DNA of 64,000 nt from Luteimonas saliphila (GTDB lineage: Bacteria; Pseudomonadota; Gammaproteobacteria; Xanthomonadales; Xanthomonadaceae), in the NCBI RefSeq assembly GCF_016774335.1, contig NZ_JAETWA010000047.1, positions 1 through 64,000 of the forward strand, read 5' to 3'. The translations under genes were made by a program, and so were the position numbers. Below are positions 13,026 through 22,207 of this stretch, in pieces. Each line of letters opens with the position of its first letter. The first letter of the stretch is position 1. The notes beneath the pieces were generated by a model. It was not told the origin of the DNA. It saw nothing but the letters and a program-made list of their open reading frames with translations, and ran no database searches.

Positions 13026-13040
13026 CCCGGCAAAGCCGGG
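13026..13040. repeat. Short hairpin repeat, copy 1
   Basis: CCCGGC-AAA-GCCGGG. It is identical to the copy at 13376-13390 and also shares flanking bases (followed by G). Confidence 0.6.
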
Positions 13041-13108
13041 GCTTCAGGGGTGAGTCCCGCGAAGGGGCCCGGCATGGCGTGTGCTGCCTGGAGGCGGCAG
13101 CTTCGATC

Positions 13109-13143
13109 CCTTCTCCCTCGGGGAGAAGGTGGCGCGAAGCGCC
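13109..13143. repeat. Composite two-hairpin intergenic repeat
   Basis: CCTTCTCCC (13109-13117) pairs with GGGAGAAGG (13121-13129). It is followed directly by GGCGC-GAA-GCGCC (13131-13143) and a GGATGGGGG tail. From memory this type of dispersed element is common in intergenic regions of Xanthomonadaceae and other proteobacteria; I cannot verify the copy number here. Confidence 0.65.
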
Positions 13144-13375
13144 GGATGGGGGTCCGCCGGAGCGAGACGGGTTCGGACACCGCGCAAGTCGTGAGCCGAT
13201 GATTCGCGCTCCGCATCATCCCGTCGCTACGTCGCGCCCCACCCGACCCGCGCTCCGCGTCCTGCCTGCGCATGGGTTCGGCCCCTGTGCGCAACGGCGC
13301 ACACGCCATGCGGCATCACCCCGGGGAGAGAGGGCAGACACGCCGAGCGCTGCGGAAGTCGGACATGGCGAGTCA

Positions 13376-13390
13376 CCCGGCAAAGCCGGG
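13376..13390. repeat. Short hairpin repeat, copy 2
   Basis: CCCGGC-AAA-GCCGGG, the second copy of the hairpin at 13026-13040. It is 33 bases downstream of the yffB stop on the yffB strand and may help end that transcript. Confidence 0.6.
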
Positions 13391-13423
13391 GGCCTTCCCT
13401 GGACATGCACCGGTCGCCCCCGG

Positions 13424-13783
13424 CTACTGCCCCACCCCGAAGCGCTTCTTGAATCCGTTGTCGGTGAAGCCCTGCGTGATCTCGCCGTCGTCCGTGACCA
13501 CCACGGGCCGGCGGATCAGCTGCGGATGCTCGCGCAGCAGCAGCTTCCATTCGGCGTCGCCGGCGGCAGCCTTGCGGTTGTCGGGCAACTGCCGCCACGT
13601 GGTCGAGGACTTGTTGACCATCGCCGGGAACCCGCCCAGCCTGCCGGCCCACTCCACCAGCGTCTCGGGTGTGGGCTTGTGGTCGCGATAGTCGACGAAC
13701 GCATACGGCACGCCGAATCGGTCGAGCCACTTGAGCGCCTTCCGGCACGTGTCGCAGTTCTTCAGTCCATAGAGCGTGGTCAT
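13424..13783 (-). CDS. yffB: ArsC/Spx-family protein YffB
   Basis: Thioredoxin-fold protein of 119 residues in the ArsC/Spx/MgsR family. It starts TTLYGLKNCDTCRKA and contains TTWRQLPDNRK and LIRRPVVV, all close to E. coli YffB, which also lies next to dapE. E. coli YffB has one cysteine near the N-terminus; here it is a CxxC (CDTC). The biochemical role is not established; a glutathione-dependent reductase has been suggested for the group. The ATG at 13783 is chosen because AGAAGGA lies 7 bases upstream; the frame also reaches a TTG at 13801. dapD ends 79 bases upstream. Confidence 0.9.
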   Translation of the reverse strand: MTTLYGLKNCDTCRKALKWLDRFGVPYAFVDYRDHKPTPETLVEWAGRLGGFPAMVNKSSTTWRQLPDNRKAAAGDAEWKLLLREHPQLIRRPVVVTDDGEITQGFTDNGFKKRFGVGQ

Positions 13784-13862
13784 GCATCGATCCTTCTTCA
13801 ATCGGGCCTGCGCGCCGGCAGTACCCCGCGGGGGTGGTGGCGGCCACTGATCGAACGAACGG

Positions 13863-14711
13863 TCAGTCGGCCAGTCCTCGCAGCAGGTCGTTGACGCTGG
13901 TCTTGCCGCGGGTCTTCTCGTCGACCTGCTTGACGATCACGGCGCAGTACAGCGAATGCGAACCGTCCTTCGCCGGCAGTTGCCCGGACACCACCACGCT
14001 GCCCGGCGGCACGTAGCCATAACTCACCTCGCCGGTGGCGCGGTCGTAGATGCGGGTCGACTGGCCGAGAAACACGCCCATGCCGATCACGCTGTGGTGA
14101 CCCACGACCACGCCTTCGACCACCTCCGAACGCGCACCGATGAAGCAGTGGTCCTCGATGATCGTGGGCGCGGCCTGCAGCGGTTCGAGCACGCCGCCGA
14201 TGCCGGCGCCGCCGGACAGGTGGACGTGGCGGCCGATCTGCGCGCAGGAGCCCACCGTGGCCCAGGTGTCGACCATCGTGCCCTCGCCCACGTACGCGCC
14301 GATGTTGACGAAGCTCGGCATCAGCACCACGTCGCGGCCGAAATAGGTGCCACGCCGCGCGACCGCGCCCGGCACCACCCGCACGCCCATCCGCTTGAAC
14401 CTGGGCGCGTCGAAGCCGGCGAAGCGCGCCTCGACCTTGTCCCAGAACGGCGCCGGCTGCGCGTCCACCAGCGCCATGTCGTTGGTCCGGAAATACAGCA
14501 GCACGGCCTTCTTCAGCCACTCGTTGACCCGCCAGCCACCCGTGCCGTCGGGCTCGGCCACGCGCAGTTCGCCGCTTTCCAGGCCGAGCATGGCGCCTTC
14601 GACCGCGGGCTTCACCGCATCGGCGGTTTCCCCGGCGCCGAGGTCCGTGCGGCGCTCCCAGGCGTCCTCGATCGTGCGCTGGATATCCGTTGCCCTTGCC
14701 GCTGCGGTCAT
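13863..14711 (-). CDS. dapD: Tetrahydrodipicolinate N-succinyltransferase
   Basis: Uses succinyl-CoA to acylate tetrahydrodipicolinate, the step two reactions before DapE. It is 282 residues (E. coli 274). An N-terminal helical domain contains [14 protein letters not shown], then a left-handed beta helix of hexapeptides ([37 protein letters not shown]). The C-terminus [11 protein letters not shown] is family-like. The ATG overlaps the glnD stop by 4 bases (ATGA), so translation is probably coupled. Confidence 0.97.
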   Translation of the reverse strand: MTAAARATDIQRTIEDAWERRTDLGAGETADAVKPAVEGAMLGLESGELRVAEPDGTGGWRVNEWLKKAVLLYFRTNDMALVDAQPAPFWDKVEARFAGFDAPRFKRMGVRVVPGAVARRGTYFGRDVVLMPSFVNIGAYVGEGTMVDTWATVGSCAQIGRHVHLSGGAGIGGVLEPLQAAPTIIEDHCFIGARSEVVEGVVVGHHSVIGMGVFLGQSTRIYDRATGEVSYGYVPPGSVVVSGQLPAKDGSHSLYCAVIVKQVDEKTRGKTSVNDLLRGLAD

Positions 14712-17323
14712 GCCTTGTGTTCTCCGTCGATGCCGTGGTGGAGCGCTTCGCGCAGGGCGTCGCACTGGGTGTCGTCGAGCGCGCGGTCGCGCCGGTCGCT
14801 GACCAGGAACACGTCCTCGGCACGCGCGCCGAAGGTGGCGATGCGGGCGTCGTGGACGCGGATGCGCTGCTGGCGCAGGACCGCGGCGATGTCGGCCAGC
14901 AGTCCGGGGCGATCGGTGCAGACCAGGCTCATCACGGTGCGATGGCCATCCCCGGTGGTATCGAAATCGACCTGCGGCGCCACCCGGAAATGACGCAGGT
15001 GGCGCGGCTGGGCGCGCCGCGCCGGGCGCACGTCGAGCGAGCCGGCCAGCACCGTGGCCAGCTTGCGTTCGATCGTAGCGATGTCCGGCGCCTGCCGCTG
15101 GTCCACCGACAGCACCTGGAAGGTATCGAAGATGGTGTGCCCTGGGCCGTCCAGCGCGCGTGCCTGCTGGATCGCGAGCCCGAGCCGGTCGAGGGTGATG
15201 ACGATCGCCGCGAACAGGCCGTCGCGGTCCGGCGCGTGCACGAATACCTCCAGCGCATCGCCCGCGCCGGCCAGCCGGCGCACGCGCGCCACGGTGGCAC
15301 CGGGTGCCGCCCGGCGCAGCGCGAGCGCCTGCCAGACCACCTGGTCGGCGCGCGCGCGCAGGAAACTGGTATCGGGCATACGCGCGAACAGCGTCTCGAT
15401 GTCGTCGACCCCTTCGGCCACCAGCAGGCCGGTGACCTTGTCGCGGGTCTCGGCGATGCGGTCGGCGGCGCCGATGCGGTGCTCGAGCCCGCGTCGCAGC
15501 GCGTAGCGGGTGGCGATGCGCAGGTCGGCGAGCAGGCGGTCCTTCCACGCGTTCCACAGCTTCGGCGAGGTGCCGGCGATGTCGGCACAGGTCAGCAGGT
15601 AGAGGTAGTCGAGCCGCTCGCGGTCCGCCACCTCGACCGCGAAGCGGTGGATCACCGCGGGGTCGGAGATGTCCTGCTTCTGCGCCGTGGTCGACATCAG
15701 CAGGTGCTTGAGCACCAGCCACTCTACCAGGGCGGTGTCGGTCTCGCCGTAGCCGTGCGCCCGGCAGAACGCGCGCGCGTCGACCGCGCCGAGCTCTGAA
15801 TGGTCGCCGCCGCGGCCCTTGGCGATGTCGTGGAACAGGCCGGCGATGAGCAGCAGCTCGGGCTTGCGCAGCAGCGGCCAGACCTCGTGCGCCAACGAGA
15901 AGCGTTCATCGGGAATGCCGGTGGAGAACGAGGCGAGGTTGCGCAGCACCGCGAGCGTGTGCTGGTCGACGGTGTAGACGTGGAACAGGTCGAACTGCAT
16001 GCGCCCGGACACCCGCGCGAACGCAGGAATCCATCGCCCGAGCACGCCCAGCCTGGCCATGCGTTCGAGCGAGCGCACCGGCCCCGGGCCGCGCAGCAGG
16101 GCGACGAAATCCTCTCGCAGCTCCGGCGACGCCGCGTCGTAGGCCGGCAGCGCGTGCAGCGATTCGGCCAGCGCGCGCGCGGTGCGCGAATGCAGCCCCT
16201 TGGCGCCCGGATGGTCGGCCCACAGCGCGAACAGCCAGAACACCCGGGTCATGTCGCCCCCGGGCCAGAACTCGTCGCGCGCCACGAGATATCCGCGCTT
16301 CATCGCGAACTCCGCATCCAGCGGCACCGCCTCCACGTCGCCCTCGATCTGCTCCTCGAAGCGCTGCAGCAGCCGCTCGCCGATGCGTTGCACGATCGCC
16401 GCGCTGCGGTAGAAGTCCTGCATCATCCGCTCGATCGCGGCGTTGTCGGCGTCGTCGATGTGCTGCAGGCGCGCGGCCAGCGCCTTCTGGTAGTCGAAGC
16501 GCAGCCGCTCCTCGCGCTTGCCGGCGACCAGGTGCAGGCCGTAGCGCAGCCGCGCCAGTACCCGCCATTCGCGCTCCAGCGCCGAATACTCGTCCAGGCC
16601 CAGGTGCCCGAGCGGGATCAGCGATTCGATGTCGCGGGTGCCGAACACCCGTCGCGCCATCCAGCGCAGGGTGTGGATGTCGCGCAGACCGCCCGGGCCT
16701 TCCTTGATGTTGGGCTCGAGGTTGTCGGCGGTGTCGCCGAAGCGGGCGTGACGCTGGCGCAGTTCCTCGCGCTTGGCGTTGAAGAACTCGCGCGCCGGCC
16801 AGACCCGGTCCACCGACACCGCCGCCTCCAGCCGCAAGGCCATCTCGGGCGTGGCGACCAGCGGTCGCGCCTCGATCAGCGAGGTCATCACGGTGAGGTC
16901 GTCCTGCGCGGCCTGGGTGCATTCGTCGAGGGAGCGCACCGCGTGCCCCACCGGAAGACCGGCGTCCCACAGCAGGGCGAACAAGCGCGACAGCGCGTCG
17001 GTGTCGCCTGCGCGCACGTCCTCGCCGACCACCACCAGCAGGTCGATGTCCGAACGCGGGAACAGTTCGCCGCGCCCGTAGCCGCCCGTTGCGAACAGGG
17101 TGAGCGCGGCATCGGCCGGGATCGAGCGCGACCATGCCTGCCGCACCAGCCCGTCGACCGCGATCACCCGTGCCATCAGCAGGCGCTCGATGTCGCCGTT
17201 GGCGTCGAAGCGCTGGGCGAAACTCGCGTCCTGTCCGCGCAGCGTCTCGGCGGCGAGCGCCGCCCAGGCCGCATCGTCTCCGGCGCGCGCGGCGGCCTCG
17301 TCGCTGTCCGGGGACCCCGACAC
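14708..17323 (-). CDS. glnD: Bifunctional uridylyltransferase/uridylyl-removing enzyme (PII regulator)
   Basis: Senses glutamine and adds or removes UMP on PII proteins. It is 871 residues (E. coli 890). Domains in order: nucleotidyltransferase with [21 protein letters not shown]; the [17 protein letters not shown] helical part; an HD phosphohydrolase domain with [15 protein letters not shown]; and two C-terminal ACT domains ([26 protein letters not shown]). The start is a GTG at 17323, two bases past the map stop; no earlier start avoids map. Tight packing map-glnD-dapD suggests one transcript. Confidence 0.97.
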   Translation of the reverse strand: MSGSPDSDEAAARAGDDAAWAALAAETLRGQDASFAQRFDANGDIERLLMARVIAVDGLVRQAWSRSIPADAALTLFATGGYGRGELFPRSDIDLLVVVGEDVRAGDTDALSRLFALLWDAGLPVGHAVRSLDECTQAAQDDLTVMTSLIEARPLVATPEMALRLEAAVSVDRVWPAREFFNAKREELRQRHARFGDTADNLEPNIKEGPGGLRDIHTLRWMARRVFGTRDIESLIPLGHLGLDEYSALEREWRVLARLRYGLHLVAGKREERLRFDYQKALAARLQHIDDADNAAIERMMQDFYRSAAIVQRIGERLLQRFEEQIEGDVEAVPLDAEFAMKRGYLVARDEFWPGGDMTRVFWLFALWADHPGAKGLHSRTARALAESLHALPAYDAASPELREDFVALLRGPGPVRSLERMARLGVLGRWIPAFARVSGRMQFDLFHVYTVDQHTLAVLRNLASFSTGIPDERFSLAHEVWPLLRKPELLLIAGLFHDIAKGRGGDHSELGAVDARAFCRAHGYGETDTALVEWLVLKHLLMSTTAQKQDISDPAVIHRFAVEVADRERLDYLYLLTCADIAGTSPKLWNAWKDRLLADLRIATRYALRRGLEHRIGAADRIAETRDKVTGLLVAEGVDDIETLFARMPDTSFLRARADQVVWQALALRRAAPGATVARVRRLAGAGDALEVFVHAPDRDGLFAAIVITLDRLGLAIQQARALDGPGHTIFDTFQVLSVDQRQAPDIATIERKLATVLAGSLDVRPARRAQPRHLRHFRVAPQVDFDTTGDGHRTVMSLVCTDRPGLLADIAAVLRQQRIRVHDARIATFGARAEDVFLVSDRRDRALDDTQCDALREALHHGIDGEHKA

Positions 17324-17325
17324 GG

Positions 17326-18102
17326 TCAGAGGTCGTTGTCGTCGCCGGGCAACCGGGTCAGGATCTCGACCCCGCCGTCGGTCACCAGCACGGTGTGCTC
17401 CCACTGCGCCGACAGCTTGCGGTCCTTGGTGACCACGGTCCAGCCGTCCGGCAGCAGCCGGGTGAAGCGCGTGCCTTCGTTGATCATCGGCTCGATGGTG
17501 AAGGTCATGCCGGGCTGGAACACCAGGCCCTCGCCCGGCCGGCCGTAGTGCAGCACCTGCGGGTCCTCGTGGTAGACCTTGCCGATGCCGTGGCCGCAGT
17601 ACTCGCGCACCACACTGAAGCGCTGGCCTTCGGCGTATTCCTGGATGGCGTGGCCGATGTCGCCGAGAGTGGCGCCGGGCCGGACCGCGCGGATGCCGCG
17701 GAACAGCGCCTCGCGGGTGACCTCCACCAGCCGCCTGGCCATCACCGAGGGCGTGCCGACGTAGTACATGCGGCTGGTGTCGCCGTGCCAGCCGTCCTTG
17801 ATGACGGTGACGTCGATATTGATGATGTCGCCGTCCTTGAGCACCTTGGCCTGGCTCGGGATGCCGTGGCAGATGACGTTGTTGGCCGAGATGCAGGTGG
17901 TCTTCGGGTAGCCCTTGTAGCCCAGGTTCGCCGGGACCGCCTTCTGCACATGGACGATGTGGTCGTGGCAGATGCGGTCGAGCTCTTCGGTGCTGACGCC
18001 GGGCTTCACGTGTTCGGCCACGACCTGCAGCACTTCGGCCGCGAGCCGGCCGGCCACGCGCATCTTCTCGACCTGTTCGGGAGTCTTGGGGATCACGGAC
18101 AT
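17326..18102 (-). CDS. map: Methionine aminopeptidase type I
   Basis: Removes the initiator Met from new proteins. It is 258 residues, typical for type Ia. Metal and active-site signatures are present: NNVICHGIPS, INIDVTVIKDGWHGDTSRM, EYCGHGIGKVYHE, FTIEPMI and WEHTVLVT. The gene is divergent from rpsB, a common arrangement. A -10-like GATAAT lies only 8 bases upstream of the ATG. Confidence 0.98.
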   Translation of the reverse strand: MSVIPKTPEQVEKMRVAGRLAAEVLQVVAEHVKPGVSTEELDRICHDHIVHVQKAVPANLGYKGYPKTTCISANNVICHGIPSQAKVLKDGDIINIDVTVIKDGWHGDTSRMYYVGTPSVMARRLVEVTREALFRGIRAVRPGATLGDIGHAIQEYAEGQRFSVVREYCGHGIGKVYHEDPQVLHYGRPGEGLVFQPGMTFTIEPMINEGTRFTRLLPDGWTVVTKDRKLSAQWEHTVLVTDGGVEILTRLPGDDNDL

Positions 18103-18110
18103 AGGCGGCC

Positions 18111-18116
18111 ATTATC
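18111..18116 (-). promoter_or_regulatory. map: Candidate -10 of map, near-leaderless
   Basis: Minus-strand GATAAT with 8 bases to the A of the map ATG. A start 6-7 bases downstream would leave a 5' leader of 1-2 bases. No good -35 is visible. Confidence 0.45.
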
Positions 18117-18183
18117 CCCGATTCCTGCCGCGGGCCGGAAAACAGCCGGCCGGCGATGGCGAGGGTCTCGCTGGCGACGCTGA

Positions 18184-18224
18184 GGTCCCGTCGCGAACCG
18201 CAGTCTTCGGCCGCGAGCGGGACC
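18184..18224. repeat. Imperfect inverted repeat between map and rpsB
   Basis: GGTCCCG-TCGCG (18184-18195) pairs with CGCGA-GCGGGACC (18212-18224) with one bulge, leaving a 16-base loop. Function is unknown. It lies about 80 bases upstream of the map start and outside the predicted rpsB transcript. Confidence 0.4.
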
Positions 18225-18376
18225 CGCCGCCGGGACATGCCGGCGCTGACGGCAGGTGGGCCCGATGCCCAGCCGACGTCGCGGCCGCCGCCGGCGGCGG
18301 CTGGCGCTGCGGACAGGGCCGGACCGCCGAATCGGCCCGGCGGCCCCGAGCCCGCGCCTGCTCCTGCCCAGGCGGG

Positions 18377-18405
18377 TTTACCTGAGCACCCCGCCACGCT
18401 ATGAT
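18377..18405 (+). promoter_or_regulatory. rpsB: rpsB-tsf promoter
   Basis: TTTACC (18377-18382), exactly 17 bases, then TATGAT (18400-18405). This is the best sigma-70 match in the window, as expected for a ribosomal protein operon. Predicted start near 18412. Confidence 0.7.
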
Positions 18406-18651
18406 TCCGCGGCTGTGCAGGGCCAACACCCGGCCCAGTCGCCCACGCCGGGCGTCGCGTCGGTCTCGACGCAGGCGAATACACACCCGCTGCAAGCACC
18501 CGTGCCGGGGTGTCCCGCGTCCACCAGGACGCAGGATCTGGCCACGGAGGCAGCGGGGAGGCCCAACCCCGGAACCGAGCGCCCTGCCGCGCAGGACGCA
18601 CCGCCCATCCTGTCCCGTGGCGGCCGGTTCCATTCCCAGGAGTTCCGAACC

Positions 18652-19503
18652 ATGCCCCAGATCACCATGCGCCAGATGCTGGAAGCCGGCGTCCATTTCG
18701 GCCACCAGACGCGCTACTGGAACCCGAAGATGGCCCCGTACATCTTCGGCGCCCGCGGCAAGATCCACATCATCAACCTCGAGAAGACGGTTCCGCTGTT
18801 CAACGACGCGATGAACTTCATCTCGGGCATCGCCCAGAAGCGCGGCATCGTGCTGTTCGTCGGTACCAAGCGCAGCGCGCGCGACGCGGTCAAGGAAGAG
18901 GCCGAGCGCTGCGGCATGCCGTACATGACCCAGCGCTGGCTGGGCGGCACGCTGACCAACTTCCGCACCGTCAAGCAGTCGGTCGCGCGCCTGAAGGAAC
19001 TGGAAGCGGCCGAGACCGACGGCACCTTCGACAAGCTGGTCAAGCACGAGGTCCTGGGCCTGCGTCGCGAGCGCGACAAGCTGCTGTCCTCGCTCGGCGG
19101 CCTGAAGGACCTCAACCGCCTGCCCGACGCGCTGTTCGTGATCGACATCGGCCACGAGGACATCGCGGTCAAGGAAGCCAAGAAGCTCGGCATCCCGGTG
19201 GTGGCGGTGGTCGACACCAACTACGACCCGGCGCTGGTGGACTACGCCATCCCCGGCAACGACGATGCGATCCGCGCCGTGCAGCTGTACGCCGGCGCCG
19301 CCGCCGACGCGGTGCTCGAAGGCAAGGCCGCCGCACCGAACGCCGCGAACGTGCGCGAGGAGGAGTTCGTCGAGGGCGACGCCAAGCCGGGCCGTCGCGC
19401 GCCGGCGAAGAAGGCCGACGACGTCGCCGCGGCCGCGAAGGCCGCCGAACCGGCCGAAGCCGCCGAGCCTGCCAAGGCCGACGAGGCCCAGGCCGCCGGG
19501 TAA
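18652..19503 (+). CDS. rpsB: 30S ribosomal protein S2
   Basis: 283 residues. It begins [20 protein letters not shown] and carries [27 protein letters not shown] and [12 protein letters not shown]. The last 45 or so residues are an Ala/Lys/Glu-rich tail ([21 protein letters not shown]) longer than in E. coli S2 (241). The ATG at 18652 has AGGAG at a spacing of 9; the open frame extends upstream into the leader, but those residues are not S2-like. It is transcribed with tsf. Confidence 0.98.
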   Translation: MPQITMRQMLEAGVHFGHQTRYWNPKMAPYIFGARGKIHIINLEKTVPLFNDAMNFISGIAQKRGIVLFVGTKRSARDAVKEEAERCGMPYMTQRWLGGTLTNFRTVKQSVARLKELEAAETDGTFDKLVKHEVLGLRRERDKLLSSLGGLKDLNRLPDALFVIDIGHEDIAVKEAKKLGIPVVAVVDTNYDPALVDYAIPGNDDAIRAVQLYAGAAADAVLEGKAAAPNAANVREEEFVEGDAKPGRRAPAKKADDVAAAAKAAEPAEAAEPAKADEAQAAG

Positions 19504-19583
19504 TCCTGCGGCAATGCAGCCGCGGCACCCTGCCGCGGTTGCGATCGCGGCCGTCGTCCCCACGTCAGCCGTCACGAATCCAG

Positions 19584-19613
19584 CGGCGGGCCCTGCCCGC
19601 CGGTCATTTTTTT
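19584..19613 (+). terminator. Terminator-like hairpin between rpsB and tsf
   Basis: CGGCGGGC (19584-19591), loop CCT, GCCCGCCG (19595-19602), four bases, then seven Ts (19607-19613). It ends 17 bases before the tsf ATG. It may act as a partial terminator that sets the S2 to EF-Ts ratio; the gap before the T-run may weaken it. Confidence 0.65.
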
Positions 19614-19630
19614 AGAATCCGAGGTCCCCG

Positions 19631-20503
<873 letters not shown>

Positions 20504-20530
20504 CTTCGCGCGATCGCAGCCATTGAACGA

Positions 20531-20555
20531 AGCCGCGCGAAAGCGCGGCTTTTTT
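20531..20555 (+). terminator. Intrinsic terminator of rpsB-tsf
   Basis: AGCCGCGC-GAAA-GCGCGGCT followed by a run of Ts. A perfect 8-bp stem with a GAAA tetraloop, 27 bases after the tsf stop. Confidence 0.93.
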
Positions 20556-20591
20556 CATGTCCGCGGGTTTCTCCCGCGCACAGGGCCGGGC

Positions 20592-22199
20592 CTATCGAAG
20601 CAACGGCAACGTGACCACGAACCGGCTGCCCTGTCCGGGCCCGGCGCTGGTCGCGACCACGCTGCCGCCGTGGGCCTCGACCAGTTCGCGCACCACGGTC
20701 AGGCCGATGCCGAGGCCGACGCCGTTGAAGCCGATCGCGTGACCCTCCTGCACGAACGGTTCGAACACGTCCGGCAGGGCCTCGGCACTGATGCCGATCC
20801 CGCTGTCGGCGACGGTGATCGCCACCGTGTCGCCGAGCACCGCGACGGAAAGCCCGATCCGGCCCGCTTCCGGCGTGTACTTGGAGGCGTTGTCGAGCAG
20901 GTTGCTGAGCACCTGCACCAGGCGCACCGGGTCGCCATCCACGGCGACAGCGCGCACGGGCAGTTGCACGGTCAGCTGCTGCAGGCGCATGTCCATCGCC
21001 GGCCGGCAGGCATCGATCGCCGCGTCGACGATCCCGGCCAGGTCCACGGTGCATCGTTCGAGCCGCAGCTTGCCGGTGTTGGCGCGGGAGATGTCGAGCA
21101 GGTCGCTGACCACGCGGGCCATGTGCGTCACCTCGCGCTCGATGATCGCCTGCATCCGCGCCGGATCGCCACCCTCGGACTGCGCGAGCATGGTCGAGGC
21201 GAGGCGGATCGAGGTCAGCGGATTGCGCAGCTCGTGCGCCATCATCGCCAGGAACTCCTTCTGCTGGCGCTGCGACCGTTGCGCCGCGGCCTGCAGATCC
21301 TGGGCGGTCAGCGCCGCCAGCACCAGTTGCTCGTTCGCCTCCCGGAGCTGTTCATAGCGGCGATCGTGCTCGACCAGCGCCAGTTCGTACGGGGTCAGCG
21401 GATGTCTCAACGCGGCGACGCCCGGCGATCGCGCATCCTCCGTTCCGTTCTCGCTGAAGACGCAGTTACCCAGACCGCGACGCTTGGCGCCGTACATCGC
21501 CGCATCCGCATGGTCGATCAGCGTATCGGCATCCTCCCCATGCTCCGGGTAGATGCTGATGCCGATGCTCGCGGTCAGCCGCAGGACGTGTCCGCCGACG
21601 CGGTCGGGCACGCCGAGGGCCGCGGTCAGCTTGTGGGCCACGTCGACCGCATCCGCGGCCTGGGACAGCTCGGTGAGCAGGATCAGGAACTCGTCGCCAC
21701 CGTGGCGCGAGACGGTGTCCACGTCGCGGACCGCCGCCGTCAGGCGGCGGGCGGCCAGCTTCAGCACCTCGTCGCCGACCGGGTGGCCGAAGGTATCGTT
21801 GATCTGCTTGAAGTGGTCGATGTCCAGGAACAGCAGGGCCAGGCGCGTACCGTGCCGGTTCGCATGCGCGATGGCCTGTGCGAACCGGTCGAGCAGGAGC
21901 AACCGGTTGGGCAGTTCGGTCAGGGCATCGTGCCCCTGCGATCGCGACATCTCCTGCAAGGTCTCCTTGCACGTGTCGGCATCGACCCGCGCGGCGAGGG
22001 CCGAGCACAGCAACTGCTCGTTGACTTCGACCAGTTGCGCCTCCCGACGGCTGTCGAGACGGTTTTCGGCTTCGACCACCTGCTGCTGCAGGCGCACCAA
22101 GTCGGCACGGGCCTGCCCGGCCTGCTCCTGCAGTCGCGACAGATCCCGCGCGGCTTCCTCCGTCGCGGACCCATCCTTCTTGTTGCCGGGGACAGCCAT
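20592..22199 (-). CDS. GGDEF-histidine kinase fusion protein
   Basis: 535 residues with no membrane segment. A coiled-coil N-terminus (about 10-65) is followed by a diguanylate cyclase domain (LTELPNR about 93-99; intact GGDEF at 167-171; an RDVD I-site 5 residues before it). Then comes another coiled coil (about 265-315), a HisKA domain with phospho-acceptor His322 (MMAHELRNPL), and an HATPase domain with NLLDNASKY, DSGIGI and GVGLGIGL. No sensor or receiver domain is present, so input may come from the adjacent KaiC-like ATPase, whose stop is 8 bases upstream. Both outputs (c-di-GMP and phosphotransfer) look catalytically complete. Cytosolic; substrate regulator unknown. Confidence 0.9.
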   Translation of the reverse strand: MAVPGNKKDGSATEEAARDLSRLQEQAGQARADLVRLQQQVVEAENRLDSRREAQLVEVNEQLLCSALAARVDADTCKETLQEMSRSQGHDALTELPNRLLLLDRFAQAIAHANRHGTRLALLFLDIDHFKQINDTFGHPVGDEVLKLAARRLTAAVRDVDTVSRHGGDEFLILLTELSQAADAVDVAHKLTAALGVPDRVGGHVLRLTASIGISIYPEHGEDADTLIDHADAAMYGAKRRGLGNCVFSENGTEDARSPGVAALRHPLTPYELALVEHDRRYEQLREANEQLVLAALTAQDLQAAAQRSQRQQKEFLAMMAHELRNPLTSIRLASTMLAQSEGGDPARMQAIIEREVTHMARVVSDLLDISRANTGKLRLERCTVDLAGIVDAAIDACRPAMDMRLQQLTVQLPVRAVAVDGDPVRLVQVLSNLLDNASKYTPEAGRIGLSVAVLGDTVAITVADSGIGISAEALPDVFEPFVQEGHAIGFNGVGLGIGLTVVRELVEAHGGSVVATSAGPGQGSRFVVTLPLLR

Positions 22200-22207
22200 C
22201 GTGCCGC

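Larger units (their letters stand above)
12975..13423. other. Repeat-rich spacer between yffB and dapE
   Basis: These 449 bases hold no credible gene but three hairpin repeats: two copies of CCCGGC-AAA-GCCGGG and a composite two-hairpin element. The long spacer breaks what is otherwise a close yffB-dapE arrangement. Confidence 0.6.
18103..18651. other. Divergent region between map and rpsB
   Basis: Contains the map -10, an imperfect inverted repeat at 18184-18224, the rpsB promoter at 18377-18405, and a predicted rpsB leader of about 240 bases that may host S2 autoregulation. No gene is seen. Confidence 0.6.

Noticed and set aside
14708-18601. GlnD frame extended upstream to 18601
   Set aside because: The extension runs antiparallel-frame through map and the rpsB leader. 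GlnD homology begins at the GTG at 17323.
18412-18651. A riboswitch in the rpsB leader
   Set aside because: No known aptamer pattern was recognised. The long leader is better explained by S2 autoregulation, which I could not model by eye.
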